DNA of 62,130 nt from an uncultured Clostridia bacterium (GTDB lineage Bacteria > Bacillota > Clostridia > Oscillospirales > Ruminococcaceae): the NCBI GenBank assembly GCA_945829235.1, contig CALZUA010000019.1, forward strand, positions 1-62,130. Direction: 5' to 3'. Under the pieces are notes generated by a model, which was given only the letters and a program-made list of their open reading frames with translations, searched no databases and was not told where the DNA came from. Numbering within the stretch: the first letter of the stretch is position 1; the number at the start of each line of letters is the position of its first letter. Made by a program: the position numbers and the translations under genes. Positions 31,366 through 40,251 of the stretch are shown in pieces.

Positions 31366-33291
31366 ATGACGCGAGAAACCGAGGTACAACGTGAGAGCAA
31401 GCTGAACGCCTGCCTCACGAAAGTTCTGCGCGGAATTAAGCCGCCCGAGAACCTCACAGTCGCGCAATGGGCGGATAAGAACCGCCGCTTGTCCTCCGAG
31501 TCTTCCGCTGAAGTCGGCAAGTGGAGAACTTCAAGAACGCCCTATATGGTAGAAATCCTCAACTGCTTCACAGATCCGTTGGTTGAGCACATTGTTGTTG
31601 GCGCGAGCTCGCAGGTCGGAAAGTCGGAAGTCTTGAATAATATGGTCGGTTATTGCATAGACCAAGACCCCGGTCCGATATTATTTGTACAGCCTACTAT
31701 TGACGATGTCAAGAAATATTCCGAAATGCGAATAGCCCCGATGATTCGCGAAACAAAATGCCTGCGAAAAAAGATTGCTGACCCGAAAACAAGGGATTCG
31801 GCGAATACCAAGCGGCAGAAGTCGTTCCCTGGCGGCGTGCTTGTAATGACGGGCTCGAACGTTCCACACGACCTCTGCTCTATGCCTATTAGGTATCTGT
31901 TCGGGGACGAGCGTGACCGCTGGGCGAGGTCGGCAGGCTCGGAGGGTGACCCGTGGGAACTTGCTGTTGCAAGAACACGAACGTTCTACAATCGTAAAAT
32001 GGTCGAGGTTTCGACCCCGACCATCAAAGGCGCTTCGCCCATCGATGACAGCTACCGCCTCGGCACAATGGAGCGGTGGAAAACGCAATGCCCGCATTGT
32101 GGAAAATACAATGAAATAGTTTTCAAAGACATTCATTTTACTCACACGGCGGAAGAAAAGGGAAACGGTAAAATTTACACCGTCAGCGATATTTGCTATG
32201 CTTGCCCCGAATGTGGCGGAATTTCTGAAGAGAACACCATTAAGTCGCAGCCTGCACATTGGGAAGCAGAAGCTCCCGAGGCAAAGGAGCTGCATAAAAC
32301 TCGCTCGTTTTGGATTTCGGCGTGGGTTTCCCCTTGGGCAACTTGGAAATCTATTATTTTGCAATTTCTGCAAGCGGACAATGACCCTGCAAAGTTGCAA
32401 GTTGTGTACAACACACAGTTCGGTCAACTATGGGAGCTTCGCGGAGATATGGACAGCGAGGAAGATGTTCTCGCACGGCGCGAAGAATACGACGCAGAAG
32501 TCCCCGATGGAGTGCTTGTTCTCACCTGTGGTGTTGATACACAAGACGACCGTTTGGAATACGAAGTGGTCGGACATGGACGTTTCGGCGAAACTTGGGG
32601 CATTAAGCACGGAGTAATTCCCGGACGTCCCGATACAGACGAAGTTTGGGAGCGGCTTGACGAAATTCTCGACAAGAAATATTCTTTCGGAAACGGCGTC
32701 AAGATTAAGATTACTCTAACTTTTGTCGATGAAGGCGGTCACTACACGCAAGAAGTCCGCCAACGCTGCCTTGAGCGTATGGGAAAGCGTGTATTCGCAA
32801 TTAAAGGTATCGCAGGAAACCGCGATATTCCCTACACTGCGCCGCCGAAAAAGATGAAAATCGTCATTGAAGGACGTGTTATCGGAAGCGTGTGGATTTA
32901 TGAAATCGGTGTTAATGCCGGAAAGCAGAAAATCGTTGACAATTTGCGAGTTAAATCTCCCGGTCCGAAATACTGTCATTTCCCGCGCCGCGATGACTAC
33001 GGAAAAACGTATTTCAAGCAGTTGATGTCCGAACATCTCGTTTACCGCGAGGACTTGAAAAACCCGTGGCAATGGGAGAAAATCCCCGGACACGAACGCA
33101 ACGAAGCGTTCGATATCCGAAACTACAACCTCGCTGCTTGCCAACAGCTTGACCCCGATTGGGACGCGCTCGAAGCGAAAATTCGCGCGGCTGCGGCAAA
33201 CGGCGCGGATATCGCAGAACCGCCGAAACCAAAACAAAAAAAGAAACGGCAGAAAAAAGGACTTTCTGCCGATGTTTATAATGATTGGTGA
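31366..33291 (+). CDS. Terminase large subunit, GpA family
   Basis: 641 residues from ATG 31366 (GAGGGGGCGAAG upstream). The adaptor-like start PPENLTVAQWADKNRRL precedes the ATPase P-loop GASSQVGKS (about 79-87) and GPILFVQPTIDDVKKYSE. A CPHCGKY/CPECGG zinc ribbon lies around 220-265, then the nuclease part (VLTCGVDTQDDRLEYEVVGHG) and a basic Lys-rich tail. Lambda-type cos-cutting packaging motor. Works with the small subunit at 28341 and the portal. Confidence 0.95.
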   Translation: MTRETEVQRESKLNACLTKVLRGIKPPENLTVAQWADKNRRLSSESSAEVGKWRTSRTPYMVEILNCFTDPLVEHIVVGASSQVGKSEVLNNMVGYCIDQDPGPILFVQPTIDDVKKYSEMRIAPMIRETKCLRKKIADPKTRDSANTKRQKSFPGGVLVMTGSNVPHDLCSMPIRYLFGDERDRWARSAGSEGDPWELAVARTRTFYNRKMVEVSTPTIKGASPIDDSYRLGTMERWKTQCPHCGKYNEIVFKDIHFTHTAEEKGNGKIYTVSDICYACPECGGISEENTIKSQPAHWEAEAPEAKELHKTRSFWISAWVSPWATWKSIILQFLQADNDPAKLQVVYNTQFGQLWELRGDMDSEEDVLARREEYDAEVPDGVLVLTCGVDTQDDRLEYEVVGHGRFGETWGIKHGVIPGRPDTDEVWERLDEILDKKYSFGNGVKIKITLTFVDEGGHYTQEVRQRCLERMGKRVFAIKGIAGNRDIPYTAPPKKMKIVIEGRVIGSVWIYEIGVNAGKQKIVDNLRVKSPGPKYCHFPRRDDYGKTYFKQLMSEHLVYREDLKNPWQWEKIPGHERNEAFDIRNYNLAACQQLDPDWDALEAKIRAAAANGADIAEPPKPKQKKKRQKKGLSADVYNDW

Positions 33292-33297
33292 TAACTT

Positions 33298-33555
33298 ATG
33301 ATTAGCAAACAAACGGCACGAAAAATGTACAACTACTACACCGAGCGGATTGACCAGCTCATTCAGGCGCAGACCGCGCTGACCGCAGGCGGCGTAAAAT
33401 CATACGCAATCGGCGACAGAACGCTCACGAAGTTTGACCTCACTACTCTTTCCGCAGAGCTGGACGAGGCTGTGAACAAACAGGCGTATTATGACGCTAT
33501 TCTAAAAGGCAAGCAGACCAGGCGAATGGTTGGAGTTGTGCCGACCGATACTTGA
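33298..33555 (+). CDS. gpW/DUF6148-like head protein
   Basis: 85 residues. SKQTARKMYNYYTERIDQLI then GGVKSYAIGDRTLTKFDLTTL follows the DUF6148/gpW pattern of a short helical head-completion protein lying between terminase and portal in lambda-like phages. The position supports it. Confidence 0.7.
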   Translation: MISKQTARKMYNYYTERIDQLIQAQTALTAGGVKSYAIGDRTLTKFDLTTLSAELDEAVNKQAYYDAILKGKQTRRMVGVVPTDT

Positions 33556-33650
33556 TTGTTTTAGACAATTTTTAGACAATCCCGATTTTAATAATCGAGG
33601 TTTTGCTTATTAAACAGAGCAATTGCGGTGTAGTCTGCGGACGAAACCTA

Positions 33651-33681
33651 AGAGAGCCGGACGCGTCTGGCTCTCTTTTTT
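33651..33681 (+). terminator. Intrinsic terminator
   Basis: AGAGAGCC (33651-33658) / GGCTCTCT (33669-33676) followed by TTTTT, 95 bases after the gpW-like gene. Confidence 0.75.
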
Positions 33682-33695
33682 AACCAAAAAGCGTT

Positions 33696-33711
33696 TTGCA
33701 AGCGATTGCAA
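33696..33711 (+). repeat. Dispersed palindrome copy 4
   Basis: TTGCAAGCGATTGCAA at the upstream edge of the structured RNA region. Confidence 0.6.
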
Positions 33712-33714
33712 ATT

Positions 33715-33965
33715 TTAGTGTTCCCGACATTTATTTCGGGGACATCATGGAAACGCAGCGTGGCAAGATGACATGCAAGATCCTCCGAGAGTAGTTAGGT
33801 GAAAATCTTTCTCGGAGAAATCACCAACAAGGGCAGGACTTGTCGTTTCCACCAAAGGGAGAAATCCCCACCTGCTTGTCGGGGGCTTGAAAATTTTCAA
33901 GTCAGCTCATCTACCATGTGTAGAAAGAGGTCCTGAAAACGCTTTACTATTGTAGAGCGTTTTTT
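33715..33965 (+). ncRNA. Candidate structured non-coding RNA
   Basis: This 660-base gap between gpW-like and portal genes has no convincing reading frame but many pairings: 33720-33727/33736-33743; a long-range TGGAAACG/CGTTTCCA (33748/33844); CTCCGAG/CTCGGAG (33783/33811) whose loop GGTGA can pair with TCACC (33821) as a pseudoknot; GGGA-GAAA-TCCC with a GNRA tetraloop (33857-33868); CTTGAAAATTTTCAAG (33886-33901); and a T-tailed terminator (33936-33965). The rest of the gap to 34215 also has GC-rich inverted repeats such as CGCAGAGGG/CCCTCTGCG and GGCGCGCGG/CCGCGCGCC. No known family recognised. Confidence 0.55.
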
Positions 33966-33966
33966 G
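33936..33966 (+). terminator. Terminator at the end of the structured RNA
   Basis: AAAACGCTTTAC...GTAGAGCGTTTT with a TTTTTT tail (33936-33966). Confidence 0.75.
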
Positions 33967-34215
33967 CTTTATGTAAAAGCCCGAGCGCTACAGCATAGCA
34001 CCGGGTTGACGATTTTATGCGCAGAGGGCTCTTATCCTTTCCTCCCCTCTGCGATATCGGCAGAGACGGCGCGCGAACCCGAACTGCCGCCCGCCCTTCC
34101 GGGCTCATGATTTTCCTCTCGGCGCGCGGATTAGTTCTCCTTGCCGCGCGCCATATCGGGCAACACGGCGCACGAACCGAGCTGCTCGGCCAAAAACAAT
34201 AACGGTGGTGACAAA

Positions 34216-35730
34216 ATGAGCGGTTATTCAGACGCGGGCGCGTCGCTGACAAAAAAAGCCCTTCGCGCATTCAACGCGGTTTCGGGCAGCCCGATTTTCG
34301 ATATCGATTTCAATAACGCAACAATGCGCCAGCGCGGCAGAATGCTATATATGGCGTCCCCGATAGCCGCCGCTGCCGTTAACACGAACAGAACCAAGAT
34401 TGTCGGCAGTGGCCTTAAAATGAAATGCAGCATCAACCGCAAGCTGCTGGGAATGTCCGAGAGAACGGCGCAGGAATGGTGCGAAAAGACAGAGGCGGAG
34501 TTCAAGCTTTGGAGCGAAAACCGGCACTCCTGCGATATGCTCGGAGAAAACAACTTCTTCGAGATCCAGCAGCTCGCCGTTAAGTCGTGGCTGATGAGCG
34601 GCGATGTGTTCGTTCTGATTAAGCGCGACAAGCCAACTCCTCTTAACCCCTATTCGCTTCGTCTTCAGCTTGTCGAGGCGGACAGGGTTGGAACGCCTTA
34701 CACGGGCAACTCCTTTTCTTTTGGAGTGACCGAAGGAAAATACGGCGAAAATGATGTTCACGACGGCGTTGAAGTCGATAAGAACGGCAGAATAGTCGCT
34801 TATCATATATGCAGCGGATATCCCGGTTTTCCGTCCTCAACAAAATCGCAGGAATGGATAAGAGTTGAAGCGGTCGGAAAGAAAACGGGACTTCCGAACA
34901 TTCTTCAAATAATGGACGCGGAGCGCCCCGATCAGTATCGGGGCGTTACCTATTTAGCACCGGTTATTGAGATGCTGCTACAGGGCAGAAGATACACAGA
35001 AGCCGAGCTTACCGCCGCGATTATTCAATCTTACCTCACCGCTTGGATAGAAACCGAAACGGACGCTACGGATAATCCGCTTTTCCCCGAAGAAGAAGGC
35101 GATGAAGAATACGATGAAAACCCCGAAATGGGTCCCGGAAATGTTATTCATCTGAAAAAGGGCGAGAAGGTTCAATTCGGTAACCCGAACATTCCGACAG
35201 CTGGTTTTGAAGTATTTATGAAATCAATCATAAAGCAGGCAGGCGCGGCTTTGGAAATGCCTTATGACGTGCTGATTAAGGAATTCAATTCGTCTTATTC
35301 TGCCGCAAAGGGCGCACTTGAAGAAGCGTGGGAAGTATTCAAAATGCGGCGGAGCTGGTTTGTGAACGATTTTTGCAAACCTGTCTATGAAATTTGGCTC
35401 TCGGAAGCGGTTGCTCTTGGGCGCGTATATGCTCCCGGATTTTTTGACGATCCGTTAATTCGAGCGGCTTGGTGCGGCGCGCGCTGGGACGGTCCTGCGC
35501 AAACACATCTTGACCCCGTCAAGGAAGCAAACGCGAACGAAATCCAAGTCAAGAACGGTTGGAAGACGAACGAGCAGGTAACGCGCGAATTCTATGGCGG
35601 AAACTGGTCGGATAATGTTCAAGATTTGCAGCAGGAAGCACAAATGATATCAAAATATCTTTCCGAAAATCAAAAGAACGCGCAGAACAAAAATCAAACC
35701 AACAAGGAGGACGAAAACGATGAAGAATGA
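34216..35730 (+). CDS. Portal protein, lambda family
   Basis: 504 residues from ATG 34216 (GGTGGTG upstream). N-terminal ARTNTNRTKIVGSGLK-like segment (AVNTNRTKIVGSGLKMKC), SGDVFVLIKRD, LQLVEADRVGTPY, VTYLAPVIEMLLQGRRYTEAEL and the DPVKEANA end are hallmarks of the lambda/B-type portal (PF05136). Forms the dodecameric DNA gate. Overlaps the protease gene by 11 bases. Confidence 0.93.
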   Translation: MSGYSDAGASLTKKALRAFNAVSGSPIFDIDFNNATMRQRGRMLYMASPIAAAAVNTNRTKIVGSGLKMKCSINRKLLGMSERTAQEWCEKTEAEFKLWSENRHSCDMLGENNFFEIQQLAVKSWLMSGDVFVLIKRDKPTPLNPYSLRLQLVEADRVGTPYTGNSFSFGVTEGKYGENDVHDGVEVDKNGRIVAYHICSGYPGFPSSTKSQEWIRVEAVGKKTGLPNILQIMDAERPDQYRGVTYLAPVIEMLLQGRRYTEAELTAAIIQSYLTAWIETETDATDNPLFPEEEGDEEYDENPEMGPGNVIHLKKGEKVQFGNPNIPTAGFEVFMKSIIKQAGAALEMPYDVLIKEFNSSYSAAKGALEEAWEVFKMRRSWFVNDFCKPVYEIWLSEAVALGRVYAPGFFDDPLIRAAWCGARWDGPAQTHLDPVKEANANEIQVKNGWKTNEQVTREFYGGNWSDNVQDLQQEAQMISKYLSENQKNAQNKNQTNKEDENDEE

Positions 35731-36931
35731 ACCGTTCGCGATTAAGCGCGAATGCTATGCTATGGCGGTGAGCAACGCAGGAAAAAGCGGAGAAATCACG
35801 CTTTATGGGCGAGTTACCGACAGGCGACCGTATGATTGGGAAAAGCGTGAAGAGGACAAGGGCGATTATATTGTGCAGTCAGAGTTCTTGGAGGATTTGA
35901 AGAACCTCAAGGACTGCGAGGAACTCAATATCAGTCTGAGCTCTGTCGGAGGTCTTGTTTCTGCAGGAATCGTAATCCACAACAAGCTCCGTGAAATGGC
36001 AAGCAAAGGTGTGAAAATCACCTGCACGGTTGACGGTGTGGCTATGTCGGCTGGTTCGCTCATTATGTGCGCCGCTGATACTATAAAGGCGTATCCGTCC
36101 TCGCTTATAATGGTTCATAAGGCAAGTATGCTTTTTTATGCAAATCTTAATGCTGATAAACTTCGGAAAGCCGCAGACGAACTTGACGCCTTTGACAAGG
36201 CTATCATAGCGGCATATAAGCGCAAGACCTGCAAGAACGAAAGCGAACTCGAAGCAATGATGAGCGCCGAAACCTATATGACGGGCGAGGAAGCGAAAGA
36301 AAAGGGCTTCGTTGATGAACTCCTCGAGGGTGAAAACAAAGCAAAGATATCCGCAAGCGCGGACAGGCATTCTTTGATAGTGGACGGACACGTTCTCCCG
36401 CTTGGTGGGCTGAAATGCCCTGAAAACATTCCCGTTTTAGCTGATTTTTCGGCGATAATCAACGATATTCCAAGCCCTTCGGGAAAACCCGAGGGGCTTG
36501 ACAATACACAATCAAATTCAATCCACGAAGGAGGTAATCCCATGGCAGAAACACAGAAACCCGCATCCGCGCCGGCTGAACCCGCGCCCAAGGCGAGCGA
36601 AGAAGAGATTAACGCGGCGGTTCTCGCAGAACGCGAGCGCTTGCAGAAAATCGACAAAATCGCAGCGCAGTTCGGCGCTGACCTTGTCGCAGAAGCGAAG
36701 TACACAAAGCCTTGCACTGCCGAGGAGCTTGCGTATAAGGCGGCGCTGGCAAGCGCAGAAAAGGGCGTGAGCTTTCTTGCCGCGCTCGGAGATGATGCCG
36801 AAGATTCCAACGCCAACAAAGTAAACGCGGCAGCATCAAAACCGGACGGTGCTGCAGGACAGAGCGAGGCAGAAATTCGGAACGAGGTTGACGCGGCTAT
36901 TGACGCCGCTTTGAAGGAGGACGAAGAATAA
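35720..36931 (+). CDS. ClpP-like prohead protease with fused scaffold domain
   Basis: 403 residues. Residues 20-205 are an S14 (ClpP) fold with the nucleophile Ser110 in VAMSAGSL and His133 in MVHKA; the acid should be in the DELL segment. After a linker, residues of about 275-403 are a charged, helical scaffold-like part that can also be made alone from an internal start at 36542. The protease cleaves the scaffold during head maturation, as lambda gpC does. Confidence 0.9.
   Translation: MKNEPFAIKRECYAMAVSNAGKSGEITLYGRVTDRRPYDWEKREEDKGDYIVQSEFLEDLKNLKDCEELNISLSSVGGLVSAGIVIHNKLREMASKGVKITCTVDGVAMSAGSLIMCAADTIKAYPSSLIMVHKASMLFYANLNADKLRKAADELDAFDKAIIAAYKRKTCKNESELEAMMSAETYMTGEEAKEKGFVDELLEGENKAKISASADRHSLIVDGHVLPLGGLKCPENIPVLADFSAIINDIPSPSGKPEGLDNTQSNSIHEGGNPMAETQKPASAPAEPAPKASEEEINAAVLAERERLQKIDKIAAQFGADLVAEAKYTKPCTAEELAYKAALASAEKGVSFLAALGDDAEDSNANKVNAAASKPDGAAGQSEAEIRNEVDAAIDAALKEDEE
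36542..36931 (+). CDS. Nested scaffolding protein (internal start)
   Basis: 129 residues in the same frame as the protease gene. A near-ideal AAGGAGG (36528-36534) lies seven bases before ATG 36542, far better than needed by chance in the middle of a gene. The product (MAETQKPASAPAEPAPKASE, then helices) has scaffold composition. Matches the lambda C/Nu3 arrangement. Confidence 0.6.
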   Translation: MAETQKPASAPAEPAPKASEEEINAAVLAERERLQKIDKIAAQFGADLVAEAKYTKPCTAEELAYKAALASAEKGVSFLAALGDDAEDSNANKVNAAASKPDGAAGQSEAEIRNEVDAAIDAALKEDEE

Positions 36932-37317
36932 TGACTACTGAACTTCTCACAAAACTCGGCACGGTCGAAGCCGACAATCTTGTGGTCGGAACAGACCCTG
37001 CGTTAAGAATCGGTGACGGTGTGCTTCGCAAGAACTCCGGCGAGCTCAAGCGCGGCACGGTGCTTGCGAAATCCTCGAAGGACGCGGCGCTTGTTGTTCT
37101 CGGAACATCTGCGGAAGAAGATGAAACGCTCGAGCCTTATGGCATTCTCACCGATGATATTACCGTTCCCGCTGATGAAGACGTCCACGCGCCTATATAC
37201 ATCGGTGGAAAATTCAACAGCAACAAAATCATCACGAAGGATAACTACAACATCACCGAAGCTGATAAAGACACCCTGCGTAAGTACGGGATTGAATTTA
37301 TCGCGGCGGCGCACTAA
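36931..37317 (+). CDS. Head decoration protein (lambda gpD-like)
   Basis: 128 residues; the ATG overlaps the protease stop. LRIGDGVLRKNSGELKRGTVL, then PYGILTDDITVPADEDVHAP and IGGKFNSNKII fit the HDPD trimeric decoration proteins that stabilise expanded capsids. Position between protease and capsid supports it. Confidence 0.88.
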   Translation: MTTELLTKLGTVEADNLVVGTDPALRIGDGVLRKNSGELKRGTVLAKSSKDAALVVLGTSAEEDETLEPYGILTDDITVPADEDVHAPIYIGGKFNSNKIITKDNYNITEADKDTLRKYGIEFIAAAH

Positions 37318-37331
37318 TCAAGGAGGATAAT

Positions 37332-38408
37332 ATGGCAGTAAATCTTGATATTACGCAATCTTATGTTTTGCAGTCCATTGCCGAGAAAATCAAGCCCGAA
37401 ACGATGTTTTTCAGCGACCGTTATTTTACTACCGGCAATACTGACATCTTCACTACCGACAGTGTGCTTGTAGAGTACAAGCGCGCGGGACAGCGCAAGA
37501 TGGCTCATTTCGTTCCCGAACGCGGCGGCGCTATTCCCGTTGAGCGTGACGGATACGAAATGTCCGAATTTAGACCCGCTTACATAGCAGAATCTCGTTC
37601 GCTTACCGTGGACGAGCTTTCCAAGCGCGGTTTCGGCGAGCCTCTTATCACAGGCTCTACGCCTGCGCAGAGAGCTATTCGGCTGCTTGCAGAAGACCTT
37701 ACGGAGCTTGAACTCAGAACCCGCCGCAGAATCGAGTGGATGTGCGCACAGGTAATGATGAACAACTCAATCACCATGCAGGAGTACATCGACATCAACA
37801 CTCCCGGTGAAGTTAAGCACATTCAGTTTTTTGATGATAAGTCCGAGCACAACTACAATCCGCAGTACCTTTGGAATTCTGCTAATGGTAACATAATCGG
37901 CGATGTATATGCGATGTGCGAGATGCTGTCCGACCGCGGAATGGTGCCTACCGACCTTCTTATCGGTTCGGACGTTGCCGATGTATTCTATAAAAACGAG
38001 GAAATCCGCGTAATGCTCGACAAGAACCTCGCTATTAACTTCGGTTCTATGAACGAGCGCATTGTTATGCCCGGAATCAGCGAGATTGGCTCTTTCAACT
38101 TTAGAGGTCACATCCTCAGAGTAATCGTTGTAAGCAACAAGTACGAGGACGAAACCGGCAAGACGCAGAGCTACTTCCCGAAGGACGCAGCAATGGTAAC
38201 GTTCCCGAAATGCGGTCGTGTTGCTTACGGCGCTGTAACGCTTATGCCTTACGGCAGCGACAACTTCCAGACCATTGCAAAATCGAGGGTTACCAAGTTG
38301 TTTATCGACAACCCTAAAAACACAAGAGAAATCCAGCTCTATTCGCGTCCTATCGCGATGCCGAGGGTTTATACGCCTTACATCTTCGCGAAAAAGGTTA
38401 TAGGCTGA
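37332..38408 (+). CDS. Major capsid protein (gpE family)
   Basis: 358 residues. FFSDRYFTTGNTDIFTTDSV, then YKRAGQRKMAHFVPERGGAI, ITGSTPAQRAIRLLAEDL, and GRVAYGAVTLMP near the end follow PF03864 (Phage_cap_E), an HK97-fold coat. AAGGAGG precedes the ATG. Most abundant virion protein expected. Confidence 0.95.
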   Translation: MAVNLDITQSYVLQSIAEKIKPETMFFSDRYFTTGNTDIFTTDSVLVEYKRAGQRKMAHFVPERGGAIPVERDGYEMSEFRPAYIAESRSLTVDELSKRGFGEPLITGSTPAQRAIRLLAEDLTELELRTRRRIEWMCAQVMMNNSITMQEYIDINTPGEVKHIQFFDDKSEHNYNPQYLWNSANGNIIGDVYAMCEMLSDRGMVPTDLLIGSDVADVFYKNEEIRVMLDKNLAINFGSMNERIVMPGISEIGSFNFRGHILRVIVVSNKYEDETGKTQSYFPKDAAMVTFPKCGRVAYGAVTLMPYGSDNFQTIAKSRVTKLFIDNPKNTREIQLYSRPIAMPRVYTPYIFAKKVIG

Positions 38409-38421
38409 TTGGGGGTAAACA

Positions 38422-38766
38422 ATGCTTATTCGTATTAAGGACACCACTTTCGGGTTGGTGGTCAACGGCATTGTCAAGCCAAAAACGCCAAAAGACCCGC
38501 CGTTCCCTGTGGAAGACGATGTGGCGCGCCGCCTTATCGGATTGGGATTTGCAGAAGCCGTTGACGGGGAAATCCCGAACGAAGAGTCCGAAGAAGACGT
38601 TTTGAGCGGAAAACCCGAGTACAGCGACGCTAACACAAAGTCGGAATTGCAAGCGATTGCAAAAGAATTTGGCGTTGAAATTTCCGATAAGGCAAGCAAG
38701 GCGGAAATAATCGCGGAACTTGACGAGTATTTCTCTGATATTCCCGATTTGTCCGCAGAGGTTTGA
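38422..38766 (+). CDS. HeH/SAP-domain head protein
   Basis: 114 residues. The N-terminal half (FPVEDDVARRLIGLGFAEAV) matches the short proteins after capsid E in such phages. Residues 73-108 (TKSELQAIAKEFGVEISDKA and on to EIIAELDEYF) are an HeH/LEM-like helix-extended-loop-helix. A dispersed palindrome sits exactly in the codons for ELQAIAKE. Confidence 0.6.
   Translation: MLIRIKDTTFGLVVNGIVKPKTPKDPPFPVEDDVARRLIGLGFAEAVDGEIPNEESEEDVLSGKPEYSDANTKSELQAIAKEFGVEISDKASKAEIIAELDEYFSDIPDLSAEV
38647..38662 (+). repeat. Dispersed palindrome copy 5
   Basis: TTGCAAGCGATTGCAA inside the HeH-domain gene. Confidence 0.6.
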
Positions 38767-38768
38767 GT

Positions 38769-39134
38769 ATGGGATTTAAGGAACAAGTAGCGGCTGACAA
38801 TGCCGTTTTTCTTAACCCCGAAGAATTCGCCGACAAGCACACGGTTCGTTATGACGGCGAAACATTCTATGACATTCCTGTCGTTCTCGAGCAGTTGAAG
38901 GAGTCGGACAGAACCGTTATTCAAACCGACCACGCAGAAGGCATTTACAAAGTGTCCGCAAAGGCTTATCTCGCGCAAAAGGACGTTGACGGAGCTTTTC
39001 CCGAGCGCGGCTGCATTTTTGAGATAGACAACGGCGAGGCGCTTGGTGCGACATTCTTCGACAAATACAAAATCATTACATCAACCGTTGAGATGGGAAT
39101 GATTATTCTGGAATTGGAGCGATACGATGAGTAG
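38769..39134 (+). CDS. Head-tail joining protein (lambda FII-like)
   Basis: 121 residues from ATG 38769 (GAGG seven bases upstream). A beta-rich protein with FLNPEEFADKHTVRYDGETF and FEIDNGEALGATFFDKYKII, of the length and position of the ATP-binding-sugar/FII head-tail connectors. Confidence 0.65.
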   Translation: MGFKEQVAADNAVFLNPEEFADKHTVRYDGETFYDIPVVLEQLKESDRTVIQTDHAEGIYKVSAKAYLAQKDVDGAFPERGCIFEIDNGEALGATFFDKYKIITSTVEMGMIILELERYDE

Positions 39135-39741
39135 TTCTTATTCTGGCAGCGATTTTCGCGGAATGATTAACGTCACGCTTTCGGAAGACGGAGCGGTTTC
39201 TGCGCTTGACCGCGCGACTAAACTCCTCGCGGGTTTTCCGAACGGCATAGAAAAAGCCGCAGAATCGGCGCTGAAACGTGCCGGAACAAGCGGTCGCGCG
39301 GCAGCGGCGAGAGAGGTCGGCAAGCAATATCACCTCAAAACAACCGACTTCAAGAAGTACACGAAATCAAATCAGCACGTCAGCAATAGCGGAACTGACA
39401 TCACGGTTTCGCTTAATTTTCGCGGTTTTCACGTTCCGCTAATCCGCTTCAAAACCTCACTCACGGGGAGCGGATTGATACGCTCACAGGTCAAGAGAAA
39501 CTCAAGCGGCGACATTCTGAAGCATGTTTTCCAAGCGGAAATGAAGAGCGGTCACATCGGGCTGTTCGAGCGTGACGGCAAGTCAAGGCTGCCCATAGAG
39601 CAGAAGTTCGGTCCGTCCGTTCCGCAGATGATGGGCGCGAACACCGAGCTTGCGGACGCGGTCGGGAAAGACATCGAGAAAACGTTTGAAGAACGAATGG
39701 AACACGAGGTTCTTGCCGTGATGAACGGGTGGAGGAAGTAA
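39127..39741 (+). CDS. Minor tail protein Z-like (neck/tail completion)
   Basis: 204 residues. ALDRATKLLAGFPNGIEKAA then SALKRAGTSGRAAAAREVGK, YHLKTTDFKKYTK and FRGFHVPLIRFK are typical of the GPZ family (prophage minor tail protein Z). Overlaps genes on both sides. Confidence 0.8.
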   Translation: MSSSYSGSDFRGMINVTLSEDGAVSALDRATKLLAGFPNGIEKAAESALKRAGTSGRAAAAREVGKQYHLKTTDFKKYTKSNQHVSNSGTDITVSLNFRGFHVPLIRFKTSLTGSGLIRSQVKRNSSGDILKHVFQAEMKSGHIGLFERDGKSRLPIEQKFGPSVPQMMGANTELADAVGKDIEKTFEERMEHEVLAVMNGWRK

Positions 39742-40251
39742 ATGACACGAGTAGCACTTGTTGAGGCGCTTGTTGAAATGTGCAAAGAAGCAGTTAAGGA
39801 TATGAAATTGCCACAATCGCTGCAGAAAGGCGATGAAGCGGAGCAGTTTCGCATTCCCGAGATTTATCGCATGAGGCTGCCTAACAGCAGTTCTGCGAAA
39901 AAGCTCGCGCCTTACGTTATCGTCCAGCTTATCGACAGCAAACAACAGCACATCAATGGAGAACCGAAGCCGAAATACACGGCAACGGTTCGCATCATTT
40001 GTTGTGTGCATTGCGCGGACGAGTCCTTGGGAGCGATTATGCTGCTTAATCTTTTGGACAGAATTCAAACCCATATCCTCAAGAAAACGCAGATAGGAAA
40101 ATCATTCGTTCTTGATGTCAACGAACCGTTTGAGGCGATCGTTTACCCCGATGATACAGCGCCTTTTTTCGCGGGAGAAATGGTCGGGACTTTCCAGCTC
40201 CCGCCTATTCAGCAGGAGGTGAACTTCAACTTTGAAAAACAAAATCGATAA
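39742..40251 (+). CDS. Probable tail terminator/completion protein
   Basis: 169 residues. LAPYVIVQLIDSKQQHI, YTATVRIICCVHCADES and GAIMLLNLLDRIQTHIL have the sheet-helix pattern of tail-terminator (gpU/Gp17-like) proteins, and the gene lies between the neck and sheath genes. Assigned by context. Confidence 0.55.
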   Translation: MTRVALVEALVEMCKEAVKDMKLPQSLQKGDEAEQFRIPEIYRMRLPNSSSAKKLAPYVIVQLIDSKQQHINGEPKPKYTATVRIICCVHCADESLGAIMLLNLLDRIQTHILKKTQIGKSFVLDVNEPFEAIVYPDDTAPFFAGEMVGTFQLPPIQQEVNFNFEKQNR

